Shown piece after piece: positions 1 to 9,146 of a DNA stretch of 64,000 bases. Source of the stretch: Tissierellaceae bacterium (lineage in GTDB: Bacteria > Bacillota > Clostridia > Tissierellales > Tissierellaceae); NCBI GenBank assembly GCA_018434075.1, contig JAHDQA010000126.1:1-64000 (forward strand), given 5' to 3'. Position 1 is the stretch's first letter. The number at the start of each line of letters is the position of its first letter. The notes under the pieces are model-generated. The model searched no databases, was not told the origin of the DNA, and was given only the letters and a program-made list of their open reading frames with translations. The translations under genes were made by a program, and so were the position numbers.

Positions 1-80
1 AATACCAAATAATTCTTATACATAATATACTATATATACTAATAATAATCAATGATGTTTATAACATAATTAAGTACAAA

Positions 81-128
81 AATAATAGGTAGAACATACA
101 TAGAATACTATGTAGCCTACCTATTATT
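81..128 (-). terminator. Probable terminator of the cupin gene
   Basis: A 12-bp AT-rich stem (81-92 with 117-128) encloses a smaller ACATAG/CTATGT hairpin. On the minus strand it is followed by TTTTTG. It lies 30 bases past the stop of the cupin gene, where a terminator would be expected. Confidence 0.55.
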
Positions 129-158
129 ATAGTTTAGTTAAATTAATTGGGAGCTTTT

Positions 159-506
159 TTATTCGTACAATATGAGCATTATAAATTCTAAATCCTCATC
201 TCCTATCGCTTCTATTGAATGAAATTCACCAGGCTTACATATTGTCAAATCTCCGGACTCTAGGAAAACTTCTTCTCCGTTGTCATTGTACATAGCATGA
301 CCATCTAATATGTAGTATGCCTCCTGCTCTCCTATATGCTGATGATATCCAATAGAATTGCCCGGTTTAATGATCGCCTTGCCATATAGTTTCCCCTTGC
401 CTAAAAAGTCCTCTTCTTCAAACAATCTAATGATAGTTACATAACCTTTGCCATCTTTTAAATTTTGCACAACCTCTACTTCAAAATCATCAAAATGTCT
501 TACCAT
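159..506 (-). CDS. Small single-domain cupin protein
   Basis: This 115-residue protein is one small conserved beta-barrel (cupin_2 type). The first cupin motif is visible around residues 53-69 (H55, H57, E60/E62 and a glycine after the strand), and the second around residues 85-97 with H96, so the three-His/one-Glu metal site looks intact. Single-domain cupins of this kind bind a metal and may act as isomerases, dioxygenases or ligand sensors; the substrate cannot be read from sequence. The start is set by GGAGGC seven bases before ATG. It lies downstream of the 5'-nucleotidase gene on the same strand, separated by a palindrome, so the two may be co-transcribed, but no functional link is evident. 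Confidence 0.85.
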   Translation of the reverse strand: MVRHFDDFEVEVVQNLKDGKGYVTIIRLFEEEDFLGKGKLYGKAIIKPGNSIGYHQHIGEQEAYYILDGHAMYNDNGEEVFLESGDLTICKPGEFHSIEAIGDEDLEFIMLILYE

Positions 507-531
507 ATTTGCCTCCTTAGTTTACATCTAT

Positions 532-555
532 TAGGCAGCCCATATGGGCTGCCTA
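532..555. repeat. Perfect 24-base palindrome between two genes
   Basis: TAGGCAGCCCAT followed by its exact reverse complement lies between the 5'-nucleotidase stop (563) and the cupin start (506). In RNA it forms a strong hairpin, but no U-run follows on either strand. An intercistronic processing or stability element is more likely than an intrinsic terminator. Confidence 0.6.
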
Positions 556-562
556 TAATATA

Positions 563-2299
563 CTATTTAGTTGGGATTAATATGATTTGTCCAGGGAAAA
601 TCAAGTTAGGATTCTTTAATTTATTGTATTGAGCTAACTCTTGCCATGGAACTTTGTACTTTAACCCAATTCTATAAAGTACTTCTCCTTTTTGCACAAT
701 ATGTTTAATGTCTTTTGTAGGTACAGTTGGCGTTGTAGGTTCAGTTGGTGTTGTGGGCGCCTTAACTACTTTAATTCTTCCTTCAACTTGAGGCCCTAAC
801 ATTTCTGTAGATGCAACATACTCAGCTAATACGTCTGATAATAATCCGCCTTCGCCGACAAATGGCTTGTTAGCAAACATTGTATATCCGTCTCCACCAG
901 CTGCTACGAAATCATTTGTAACCATTGTGTAAGTTTTAGTCTTTTCAATTGGCTTACCATTTATCGTAACCGAAACAATTCTTTGACCTACTGGTTTTGA
1001 AGGGTCAAAAGTGTAATTTAAGCCACTTACATGTGGGAAATGACCTGCTGGTTCAGGATAAGCGTCAACACCATGCTCCAATGCTTTTAATACTTCTTCG
1101 CCAGTAACTTTTATAACTGCTAGAGTATTAGTAAATGGGAATGCTGTCAAAATTTCGCCTAATGTTATTTCTCCTTCATCTAAGGATGCTCTAATTCCTC
1201 CACCATTTGTGAGGGCAAAATCCGCACCGGTAGATTTTCTCATAGCATCTGTAATTAGATTCCCTAAATTAGTTTCACCTGTTCTAACAAGTTCTCTTGT
1301 ACCTTCTAGTTTAACTTCAGTTTTGCCAACTACAGTGTTCTTTAAAGGTTCATTCTTAGCAACTAACTCTTCAACCATCTTAGCTATTTCTGCATCAGGC
1401 TGAGTTTCTTTTAAATCTTCATAAGTCATTACTTCTGCTGTTTTCTTTACTATCTTTCCATCTTCAAGTTCCAATTTAACAAATCCTACATCTTGAGTAT
1501 ATGATCCAGCTTGAACTATTAAAGTATTGTTTACAGTCATTCCTTCTTCAAGCATGTGATGGCTATGACCGTCAACTATTAGGTCTATGCCTTGAACTTT
1601 TTCAGCCAATTTATTTGCTGTGTTAACACTTGATTCATCTATCCCTAAGTGTACTAATGCAATGATGACATCTGCACCTTTTGCTTTGAGTTCTTTTACA
1701 TATTTATCTGCTGTAGTTACTGGATCAGCAAATTCTATGCCTGTTGTATTAGATGGGTGGGATTTATACTTTGTTTCATCTGTCGTAAGTCCAAATATCC
1801 CTACTTTCAAGCCATTTTCCATCTCTTTTATTACATATGGCTCGAAATCTGAAGTTTTGTCTGATTCTTTGATGATATTTGCCCCTAGTATAGGAAACTC
1901 TGCTATTTTCTTTAGCTCTAATAATCTGCTATACCCGTAGTTGAAATCATGATTACCAGGAGTCATCGCATCGAATCCCATTTTGTTCATGATCTTTACT
2001 ATTTCTTCACCTTGAGTTAAATTAACATCAATTGTTCCGTGGAAAGTATCTCCAGCATTTAAAAATAATAAGTTTGGATCATCTTCTCGCAAGCCGTTGA
2101 CAACGCTTGCAAGTTTTGCAAACCCTAGTTCTTTGCTGCCTTCATTTTCAGCAATTCTACCATGCATATCGTTTACATGGACAATAGTCAAGGTTTCATT
2201 GCTTGCAGCATGAGTGACATTTGTTGGTACTATTAGAAAGCTTAGAACCATAGCAAATGAAAGTACAACGCTAAGAAACTTCTTGTTTTTGATACTCAT
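563..2299 (-). CDS. Secreted 5'-nucleotidase / 2',3'-cyclic phosphodiesterase with C-terminal LysM
   Basis: This 578-residue exported metallophosphoesterase has a signal peptide (1-31, ending THAAS). A calcineurin-like domain follows with HVNDMHG at 41-47, AGDTFHG near 82-88, GNHDF at 115-119 and DGHSHH near 245. The C-terminal 5'-nucleotidase domain (about 325-510) carries NGGGIRA and a conserved AGGDGY. A proline/threonine linker (PTTPTEPTTP) leads to a LysM domain over roughly the last 48 residues, which should hold the enzyme to peptidoglycan. The family hydrolyses nucleotides and cyclic nucleotides outside the membrane to supply nucleosides and phosphate. The start has AAAGGGGG upstream of ATG. 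Its exact substrate is unknown; UDP-sugar hydrolase activity is an alternative in this family. Confidence 0.9.
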   Translation of the reverse strand: MSIKNKKFLSVVLSFAMVLSFLIVPTNVTHAASNETLTIVHVNDMHGRIAENEGSKELGFAKLASVVNGLREDDPNLLFLNAGDTFHGTIDVNLTQGEEIVKIMNKMGFDAMTPGNHDFNYGYSRLLELKKIAEFPILGANIIKESDKTSDFEPYVIKEMENGLKVGIFGLTTDETKYKSHPSNTTGIEFADPVTTADKYVKELKAKGADVIIALVHLGIDESSVNTANKLAEKVQGIDLIVDGHSHHMLEEGMTVNNTLIVQAGSYTQDVGFVKLELEDGKIVKKTAEVMTYEDLKETQPDAEIAKMVEELVAKNEPLKNTVVGKTEVKLEGTRELVRTGETNLGNLITDAMRKSTGADFALTNGGGIRASLDEGEITLGEILTAFPFTNTLAVIKVTGEEVLKALEHGVDAYPEPAGHFPHVSGLNYTFDPSKPVGQRIVSVTINGKPIEKTKTYTMVTNDFVAAGGDGYTMFANKPFVGEGGLLSDVLAEYVASTEMLGPQVEGRIKVVKAPTTPTEPTTPTVPTKDIKHIVQKGEVLYRIGLKYKVPWQELAQYNKLKNPNLIFPGQIILIPTK

Positions 2300-2411
2300 A
2301 AAAATCCCCCTTTTTATATTATCACTGCTTTTTTTATATACCCAAGAGAAACATTAAATACACAAAAATTAATGCAATATTGCTCAAAATCTACTTTTTT
2401 TGAATAAAAAA

Positions 2412-2451
2412 ATCCTAAGCAAAATTGCTATCAAGCTCTTCTGCTCAGGAT
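2412..2451 (-). terminator. Terminator of the secreted protein gene at 2469-3815
   Basis: A 10-bp stem, ATCCTGAGCA with TGCTTAGGAT (one G-U pair), is followed on the minus strand by seven Ts. It lies 17 bases beyond the stop codon. Confidence 0.75.
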
Positions 2452-2468
2452 ATCTTTCATAAGAAATG

Positions 2469-3815
2469 TTAATTTATAGTGATGCTGAGATTTGGTACAA
2501 TCACATTGTCTAAATACACATGAACAGCAACTATCTCAGTTCCAGTCTTTGTCAGTAAGACAAATCCATTATTTAATACTGCTATATCGTCATTTGGAGC
2601 TGTTCCCAATCTTACCTTTACTCTTGAGTTGTCAATGTTATTTAAATTCAATTTACCAATGTATTGTCCATCTGAAAATGCCGTTGGCTTAAATGTCCAA
2701 GATAATTGTGCCATTTCCAATTCTCTAAGTTTTAATTCTGCTTCTATTAGCTTAGCTAGGTTAGTTACTAGAGCTTTATTCTCTTGTGAAAGTTTTTCAT
2801 AGTTTGCTCTCGCATTTAAAATATCATCTCTATCAGATAATTTGACATTCTCTTTTGCTGGCAATGCATTTATTAAATTCATCACATTTTGAACGCTAGT
2901 TGCATTTGCGTCGTTTGCTACTACCCTAGTCAGTTCATTGTTTATCACGCCGTTTACTTCAACTGTTACAACTAAATTAGCTACATTTGTGTTTACATTG
3001 TATCTGAAAGCCCCATAGATAGTCGGTATAATCTCGCCATTTACTTTTACAACCAAATTGTTAATATTATCAGGTACATGAAGCTTCCCTGCTAAAACGG
3101 CATTGTTTGATTTTATTAGCTTTGGTTCTTCTATCCATCTCAAAGTTGTTGATTCTAAAAATCTTATTCTTTCTAATGCTTGATTTACTTTAGCTAACAT
3201 AGTTTGATATTCCACATTTGTTGCTGCACCCATCCCAAGTATACGTCTCAGATCATTTAGTGCATCTCTTGCTTCTATTACTGTTTGTTTATCAGTCAAT
3301 TTTAGATTTTCCAATGCAGGAATTTTAGCTACTTTTTCTCTAGCTGTTTGTAAAGCTTTCTCTAAAGTCATAGTTGGCAATGTCTTTGTATCGATGTTTT
3401 GTTCATAAAGCTTAACTTTGCCTACATATACTCCAAGTACAAGTTTGTCTAGATTGTTTTTGTTCATAAGCTGGCTGAATTTGCCATCTTTGTCTAGATT
3501 CACTACAACGTTGTTTAATTTTATTTTTATCTTGGTATTCCCTTTGAATTGTGATAAATCCATACCGTCGACTTTTATGTTGCCTGAGATTTGGATCAAA
3601 TTTTTAGCCTTAGTCTCTTTTAACTCTAAATTTTCTACTTTAACTTTGTTTTTTAAGCTATTTATTATCTCATCATTAATAGAAACTTTTTTAACAATTT
3701 TAACTTCTTCTTTTCCTTTTGATTTGCTATTTTGACTGTCAGCAAAAGCTAATCCTGTGCTCAATGTCATTGCTAATGCTAAACTTAAAGCTGTCAGTTT
3801 AAACAATTTTTTCAT
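2469..3815 (-). CDS. Secreted protein of unknown function with helical spacer modules
   Basis: This 448-residue protein is not recognised as an enzyme. It begins with a clear signal peptide (MKKLFKLTALSLALAMTLSTGLAFA). Two helical segments, around residues 150-215 and 310-365, share a pattern of LxDKxxVxxARxxxxxL followed by an alanine/leucine-rich helix. The second (LSDRDDILNARANYEKLS) resembles spacer modules common in large clostridial surface proteins. The remaining segments are beta-rich and repeat short motifs with VKVNG or KVRLG, suggesting small Ig-like folds. There is no SLH domain, LPXTG or LysM, so it is probably released or held by other surface proteins. It sits head-to-head with the SLH gene at 4020, sharing a 204-base promoter region. 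Confidence 0.75.
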   Translation of the reverse strand: MKKLFKLTALSLALAMTLSTGLAFADSQNSKSKGKEEVKIVKKVSINDEIINSLKNKVKVENLELKETKAKNLIQISGNIKVDGMDLSQFKGNTKIKIKLNNVVVNLDKDGKFSQLMNKNNLDKLVLGVYVGKVKLYEQNIDTKTLPTMTLEKALQTAREKVAKIPALENLKLTDKQTVIEARDALNDLRRILGMGAATNVEYQTMLAKVNQALERIRFLESTTLRWIEEPKLIKSNNAVLAGKLHVPDNINNLVVKVNGEIIPTIYGAFRYNVNTNVANLVVTVEVNGVINNELTRVVANDANATSVQNVMNLINALPAKENVKLSDRDDILNARANYEKLSQENKALVTNLAKLIEAELKLRELEMAQLSWTFKPTAFSDGQYIGKLNLNNIDNSRVKVRLGTAPNDDIAVLNNGFVLLTKTGTEIVAVHVYLDNVIVPNLSITIN

Positions 3816-3984
3816 TGTTTACACCCCTTTTTATATTATCTTCACTTATATTATATCACCTTAAAATTTAATTTAATCAGATTATGGAAACTGTAACAAA
3901 AACGAAATAAAGCATCAATATACACTAACCATTCACAATACTCAAATTAACTTAAATGTAATATTAAAACTATCCATTTTGGTG

Positions 3985-3990
3985 TATAAT
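3985..3990 (+). promoter_or_regulatory. Candidate -10 box for the SLH gene at 4020
   Basis: A perfect TATAAT lies 30 bases upstream of the start codon and 14 bases before the AAAGGAG ribosome site. No good -35 hexamer is found at 16-18 bases, so the call rests on the -10 box and its position in the divergent intergenic region. Confidence 0.4.
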
Positions 3991-4019
3991 TACAGTATAA
4001 AACAAAGGAGAGTGATTTT

Positions 4020-6962
4020 ATGAAGCGCATAATGTCATTTATGCTAGCTTTGATACTACTGATGGGTACAGGCTCAATAGTATCTGCAGAAAATCCTTAC
4101 ACAGAACAAGGTGAATTTCTCAATAAGCTTGGTGTACTGCTCGGAGATGAAAAAGGCAATTTAAATCTAGATGGTAAACTTACTCGCGAGCAAATGGTGG
4201 TCTTAATTTCAAGACTTTATGGAAAAGAAGACGTTGCTAAAAATTACAATGGAGTTAATGTATTCAAAGACCTAGGTTCAAAACAGTCATACTACATACC
4301 TTACATACTTTGGGCTAAAAACGAAGGCCTTATAGTCGGTATGTCTTCAACTCAATTTGGCTTCGGTCAGACAGTTACAGTTCAACAATTTCAAACCGTT
4401 CTTTTAAGAGCATTGGGTTATAACGAGGAAGCAAAAAACTGGTCGAATGTGCCAACAATTGCGCAAAATCTTGGGATTATGAAGGGTTTAAACTTCTCTG
4501 CATCACAAACATTAACCCGCGGAGAAGCTTCTGCTATGATCTACAATGCACTAGCACTGCCTGTAAAGGGAAGCACTATTTCCCTTATGGCAGTGCTGAA
4601 TTTAATTCCACTTGATATTAGCTATAACGCAACAGTTTTAAACGATTCTTTAAATTTAAAGGGGTCTGTAAAAGGTGTTAATGAGTTGAAGTTATACTTG
4701 AAATCAAATAACGTCATACAAACCTTAAATATTCCTTTAAATTCCGATGGCTCCTTTGACTATACCAAAGACGATTTAAGCATAGGCGAGTACAGCTATA
4801 TAATCTTTAGCGGAACTCAATCTGCTAAGATGAAAACTTTCTCAATAACAAACATCAAATTCGACCTATCAAGTGTATTTGCAGACAATTTAAAAGAAAT
4901 AAAGATAAATTTAAACAAGCCAGTTGATACAAATCTTTCAAGTTTCGTATACAACTATGAAACAAATGCTGGTGCGATAAATAGAGTTTATTATGAAAAT
5001 GGAGATAAAACAATCGTTCTCGTCTTAAATGGGACGATGGAAAACAACAAAGAATATACATTGACTGCAAAAAATATCAGATCAACTACTAATGAAGTTG
5101 TAGAGTTCAAAGATAAAGCATTCACCGCAAACGATACGACTCCGCCTAGAGTCACTGGTATAGATGTTTTAGGGACTACTGGAATAAGAATTAATTTCTC
5201 AGAGCCGATTAAAACAGTCCCTTCAATGAACAACTTTAACATCAATGCAACGACATCGCTATCAAACCCAGTGCTATCATATAAGTCGATAGAGCTAAAG
5301 TATTCTACATCTACTACATTAGCCCCTGGGACATACACTCTGTTGACTCAAGGTTTGGAAGATTTCGCAGGAAACAAGATGAACATTGACACAAGATCAT
5401 TTACTGTTGTAAAAGATTCACTTCCCCCTGAAATTGTCAAATCAACAGCTTCTGTAGATCAATTGACAATAGAGCTTAACGAACTAATTAATCCAATAAC
5501 AGTAACTAAAGAAAACATATATTGGAAACAAGATGGTGTATATAGGAAGTACCCAGATTCAATCACAGTAGACGGTAAAAAAGTCATAGCAGTATTTAAC
5601 GAAAATCCAATTCCTATTAAAGAAACTAGCATCTTTATAGAAGGCATCGGAGATTATTCTGATAACAAGATATCTCAGGCTTTAATAAAAGTAACTCCAA
5701 CAGTTGACTCAAGAAAGCCTGAAATCGTTTCAGCAGTAGTAGGCGATACCGGTAAGTTCATAAAAGTGATATTCAACAAGACTGTAGTTGGAAATATTCC
5801 AAGTAGCTATAGCGTAGTTGATAAAAATGGCAGTTTAATACTGATAAAAGATGTTGTTGGAAGTGGAAGAGAATACACTATAAACTTCTACAGTGTTCTA
5901 CCAAAGGGCGATATTAAGCTAACCATATCCGAAATAAAAGATACGCTTGGCACAAAGATAGAACCATTTTCTACCACCTTAAGTGTCAAAGATTTTGAAA
6001 GTCCAAGACTATTAAATTATTCAGGGTACGGGAACACAATCATCATGGAATTTTCAAAACCTATGGACGAAAAGACTACAAGTTATTTATATAACTACAT
6101 TGCAAAAATAGGTGGAACAGAAGTTTATTTGATACAAGGTACTCAAATTAGCTTAAGCCCTGATTTAAAAACTTTGACAATAGTATTGCCAGACTATATG
6201 TACGGCAAAAAAGTTATGATAGGAGCTAGTGATAACCTTACCAATCTTGAAATTAGAGGCTTAAAAGATACGTCTGGCAATTTCACAGATCCTTTGGTAT
6301 TGAGTTTGAAATTTGAAGGCACTGCTACTGGAAATGGCAAAGTAGTTGATTTTTATCCAAATATAACCGGGAAACAAGCAGTATTGGCAGAGCCAAATTT
6401 GATAAAAGTAAAGTTTAATATGCCTATAATAAAAGCTGATATATCGGATTTTGTAGTTGCAGGACACACTATTTCAAGAGTAATAGTTGACGGATCAAAT
6501 ACAGTGCAAATAGTGCTCGCTGATAGCACGACATATATTCAACCAAATACAACTGTCATTCCAAATACTAATAAAATAAAGACATCAATTGGAACAAATG
6601 TAGACCCAGGGCTATTTAATGTAGTGGATGAAGTAAGCCCAGTTCTAAAGAGCAATTTAGTGATGATAAATGGAAACAATATGGAGATAACCTTTAGTGA
6701 GCCTTTAGAAGAAGAGGGAGCTAGCCTTTATAGAAGAGATCTTCAAATAATTAGACTGGCTGACAATAAAGTATTAAGTACAGATGATTACACTACATCA
6801 ATTAAATCTACTGACAAACAAACTTTAGTCATCACATTAAAATCTAAACCTATACAGTCAAAATATTCAATTAGAGTTATTGACAATCCGATTTATATAA
6901 GAGATACTTCAGGCAACTTAGTAAAGCCCTCTCAAATGATTGAAACAATTCAGCCATTTTAA
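4020..6962 (+). CDS. SLH-domain surface protein with Ig-like (SbsA/Big_5-type) repeats
   Basis: This 980-residue exported protein has a signal peptide (about 1-24, ending SIVSAEN). A region of about 160 residues follows with three degenerate SLH modules (TREQMVVLISRLYG, IPYILWAKNEGLIVGM, LTRGEASAMIYNAL), which bind pyruvylated secondary cell-wall polymer. From about residue 270 to the end run repeated beta-sandwich units with the phrases DTTPPRV, INFSEPI, VIFNKTV, MEFSKPMD and ITFSEPL. These are typical of SbsA Ig-like/Big_5 domains, five or six copies. No catalytic domain is visible, so a structural S-layer-associated or adhesive role is inferred. The start has AAAGGAG 10 bases upstream and a strong hairpin terminator follows the stop directly. 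Confidence 0.85.
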   Translation: MKRIMSFMLALILLMGTGSIVSAENPYTEQGEFLNKLGVLLGDEKGNLNLDGKLTREQMVVLISRLYGKEDVAKNYNGVNVFKDLGSKQSYYIPYILWAKNEGLIVGMSSTQFGFGQTVTVQQFQTVLLRALGYNEEAKNWSNVPTIAQNLGIMKGLNFSASQTLTRGEASAMIYNALALPVKGSTISLMAVLNLIPLDISYNATVLNDSLNLKGSVKGVNELKLYLKSNNVIQTLNIPLNSDGSFDYTKDDLSIGEYSYIIFSGTQSAKMKTFSITNIKFDLSSVFADNLKEIKINLNKPVDTNLSSFVYNYETNAGAINRVYYENGDKTIVLVLNGTMENNKEYTLTAKNIRSTTNEVVEFKDKAFTANDTTPPRVTGIDVLGTTGIRINFSEPIKTVPSMNNFNINATTSLSNPVLSYKSIELKYSTSTTLAPGTYTLLTQGLEDFAGNKMNIDTRSFTVVKDSLPPEIVKSTASVDQLTIELNELINPITVTKENIYWKQDGVYRKYPDSITVDGKKVIAVFNENPIPIKETSIFIEGIGDYSDNKISQALIKVTPTVDSRKPEIVSAVVGDTGKFIKVIFNKTVVGNIPSSYSVVDKNGSLILIKDVVGSGREYTINFYSVLPKGDIKLTISEIKDTLGTKIEPFSTTLSVKDFESPRLLNYSGYGNTIIMEFSKPMDEKTTSYLYNYIAKIGGTEVYLIQGTQISLSPDLKTLTIVLPDYMYGKKVMIGASDNLTNLEIRGLKDTSGNFTDPLVLSLKFEGTATGNGKVVDFYPNITGKQAVLAEPNLIKVKFNMPIIKADISDFVVAGHTISRVIVDGSNTVQIVLADSTTYIQPNTTVIPNTNKIKTSIGTNVDPGLFNVVDEVSPVLKSNLVMINGNNMEITFSEPLEEEGASLYRRDLQIIRLADNKVLSTDDYTTSIKSTDKQTLVITLKSKPIQSKYSIRVIDNPIYIRDTSGNLVKPSQMIETIQPF

Positions 6963-6999
6963 AAAACCACAGTGAACATTTCGTTCACTGTGGTTTTTT
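6961..6999 (+). terminator. Strong intrinsic terminator of the SLH gene
   Basis: A 17-bp perfect stem (6961-6977 with 6983-6999) with loop ATTTC ends in six Ts. The stem begins within the stop codon. Its A-run also gives a U-run on the other strand. Confidence 0.9.
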
Positions 7000-7146
7000 A
7001 AAATTATTTACGAAATGTTCAGCTTAAAATTCTTTATTCTTATCTGTGTGATTACATAGTTTGAAATCGTCAATTTTTTAGTTATATTTCTTACTTATTA
7101 ACTAATCTATTCTATCTACAAATATTTATAGAATACATACAAAAAA

Positions 7147-7164
7147 GAGGAGTATTCACTCCTC
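7147..7164 (-). terminator. Terminator overlapping the stop of the FlaA1/CapD-type gene
   Basis: The stem GAGGAGT/ACTCCTC contains the last two codons and stop of the gene and is followed by six Ts on the minus strand. Confidence 0.8.
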
Positions 7165-8997
7165 AAATTTATATGTCTTTACTATTCTTTTTACATATGA
7201 CCTTATTTCATCATCACTAAGATCATTAATTGCTTTTCTCAATTCCTTCAAGTTGCTTTCTAATTCTTCATAATCAATGTTCGTGGGCTTTGCAACATAT
7301 ATCTTCTTATGCTTTGTAGCATTGACTCCTTCTTCGTCAAGTATTAATTCCTCATACAGCTTTTCTCCTGGTCTTAAGCCTGTGATCTTTATTGGTATTT
7401 CTGTATAGGGTTCAAACCCTGAAAGTTTGATTAAATCCTCTGCAAGTTTTATGATCTTCACAGGCTCTCCCATATCCAAAATGAATATCTCTCCGCCTTT
7501 AGCCATGGCTCCTGCTTGTATAACCAAAGAAACAGCTTCTGGTATTGTCATAAAATACCTTACGACATCTTTATGCGTTACTGTGACAGGTCCGCCCTCC
7601 TTTATCTGCTTTTTAAATATCGGAATCACGCTGCCATTGCTTCCTAGAACATTTCCAAAGCGCACTGCAACAAATTCAGTCTCGTATTTATCATTAAAAG
7701 CTTGAATGACCATTTCGCAAATTCGCTTGCTAGCACCCATTATGTTTGTCGGATTTACAGCTTTATCCGTAGATATCATGACGAATTTTTTAACTCCATT
7801 TTCGGCGGCAACTTTAGCCAAGTTAACAGTTCCAAAGACATTGTTCTTTATAGCTTCTTTAGGGCTAGTCTCCATTAGTGAAACATGTTTATGAGCCGCA
7901 GCATGGAAAATGACTTCAACTTCCTCTCTTTTTATTATCTCGCGAAGTCTGTTCTCATCTCTTATAGATGCTATGTAGACAACTAGGTTTAAGTTTGGAA
8001 ATCTTTTTCTCAACTCATTCTCCAGCATATATGCGTTGTTTTCATAGATATCCAATATGATTAATCTTTTGGGATTTTGAATAGCAATTTGCCTTGCTAG
8101 TTCAGAACCTATTGAACCTCCTCCGCCTGTAACCAAAACAGTCTTTCCGTTCAAATATTTGCTTATTTCTGTCAGATCCGTCTTTATTTCTTCCCTGCCA
8201 AGCAAATCTTCAATCTGAACATCTCTTATTGCGCTTACACTAACGACTCCATCGATGAGTTCATACATGCCTGGCAATATCTTAAGCCTTGCCTTAGTGT
8301 TTTTAGATATTTCTACTATATTGCTCACTTCAGCCTTTGGCGCTGATGGCATGGCAATGACTATTTCATCTATATTGTACTTATCAACTAGTCTTGGTAT
8401 ATCATTTCTATTTCCGAGCACAGGTACACCATAAATGACCTTTCCTTGCTTAGTTTTGTCATCGTCCACAAATGCTACAACTCTATATTGGTAAGAATAA
8501 TGATTCTTGAACTCCTTTAATATCATAGCTCCGGCGTCCCCTGCGCCGACAATCATAACTCTGATTATCTTTTTTCCATCGTCTTTGGCTCTATGACTTA
8601 ATTTTTCATTTACAGTTCTAAGCGAAAATCTAAATCCACCTATTAACGCAATGTCAAATACCGTCATCATAGCATATACTGATCTTGGCAATGAAGTTTG
8701 CAAGAAAGCAAGCGTTGAAATCGAAGCTATGTTAGCTACCACACAAGCTGATACTATCTTTAACATTTCATCAACGCTAGCATACTTCCAAATGGTTTTA
8801 TAAAGTCCAAATAAGTAGAAAACGACTATCTTTGCTAGTGAAATAAATATAAATGTATTTTTATACACTTCAAAGTAGCTCATAAATTGGGGATTATTAA
8901 AGCTTTCAAATCTTAAGAATAAGGAAAATATTGCAGATATATTAATAATTATTAAATCAACAATAACCATAAAAATAGTTTTTTTACTAAATTGCAT
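7156..8997 (-). CDS. Membrane-bound nucleotide-sugar 4,6-dehydratase/epimerase of the FlaA1/CapD family
   Basis: This 613-residue protein has four N-terminal membrane helices (about 8-130), a CoA-binding-like Rossmann domain with GAGDAG at 151-156, and a C-terminal extended SDR domain with TGGGGSIGSEL near residue 290. An active-site region STDKAVNPTNIMGASK carries the substituted catalytic dyad typical of the UDP-GlcNAc C6-dehydratase clade (PglF, CapD, WbpM). The family oxidises and dehydrates UDP-HexNAc at C4/C6 as the first step to modified sugars for surface glycans. Facing the ligase-like gene at 9147, it probably supplies a cell-wall polymer or S-layer glycan. Its length is normal. The exact product sugar cannot be decided from sequence. 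Confidence 0.88.
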   Translation of the reverse strand: MQFSKKTIFMVIVDLIIINISAIFSLFLRFESFNNPQFMSYFEVYKNTFIFISLAKIVVFYLFGLYKTIWKYASVDEMLKIVSACVVANIASISTLAFLQTSLPRSVYAMMTVFDIALIGGFRFSLRTVNEKLSHRAKDDGKKIIRVMIVGAGDAGAMILKEFKNHYSYQYRVVAFVDDDKTKQGKVIYGVPVLGNRNDIPRLVDKYNIDEIVIAMPSAPKAEVSNIVEISKNTKARLKILPGMYELIDGVVSVSAIRDVQIEDLLGREEIKTDLTEISKYLNGKTVLVTGGGGSIGSELARQIAIQNPKRLIILDIYENNAYMLENELRKRFPNLNLVVYIASIRDENRLREIIKREEVEVIFHAAAHKHVSLMETSPKEAIKNNVFGTVNLAKVAAENGVKKFVMISTDKAVNPTNIMGASKRICEMVIQAFNDKYETEFVAVRFGNVLGSNGSVIPIFKKQIKEGGPVTVTHKDVVRYFMTIPEAVSLVIQAGAMAKGGEIFILDMGEPVKIIKLAEDLIKLSGFEPYTEIPIKITGLRPGEKLYEELILDEEGVNATKHKKIYVAKPTNIDYEELESNLKELRKAINDLSDDEIRSYVKRIVKTYKFEE

Positions 8998-9112
8998 ATG
9001 ATTTTCATCTCCATAAATGTCTTTTAGATTATCCTACAATAAATATGTGTTCTTTTCAATAGATAGTGTTAAATTCGTTAATATTTTGGTTAAAAATAAG
9101 CTTTAAATAGTG

Positions 9113-9118
9113 TATAAT
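9113..9118 (+). promoter_or_regulatory. Candidate -10 box for the O-antigen-ligase-like gene
   Basis: A perfect TATAAT lies 28 bases before the start codon and ahead of the AAGGAGGT ribosome site. The -35 region is poor (TTAAAA at 17 bases), so only the -10 is supported. Confidence 0.4.
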
Positions 9119-9146
9119 ACTTATATAACACTATAAGGAGGTAGCT

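Noticed and set aside
532..555. Palindrome as an intrinsic terminator
   Set aside because: No T-run follows on either strand.
1209..1403. Open frames antisense to long genes across the window (example: within the 5'-nucleotidase)
   Set aside because: They lie wholly inside strongly supported genes, lack ribosome sites and show no recognisable protein family.
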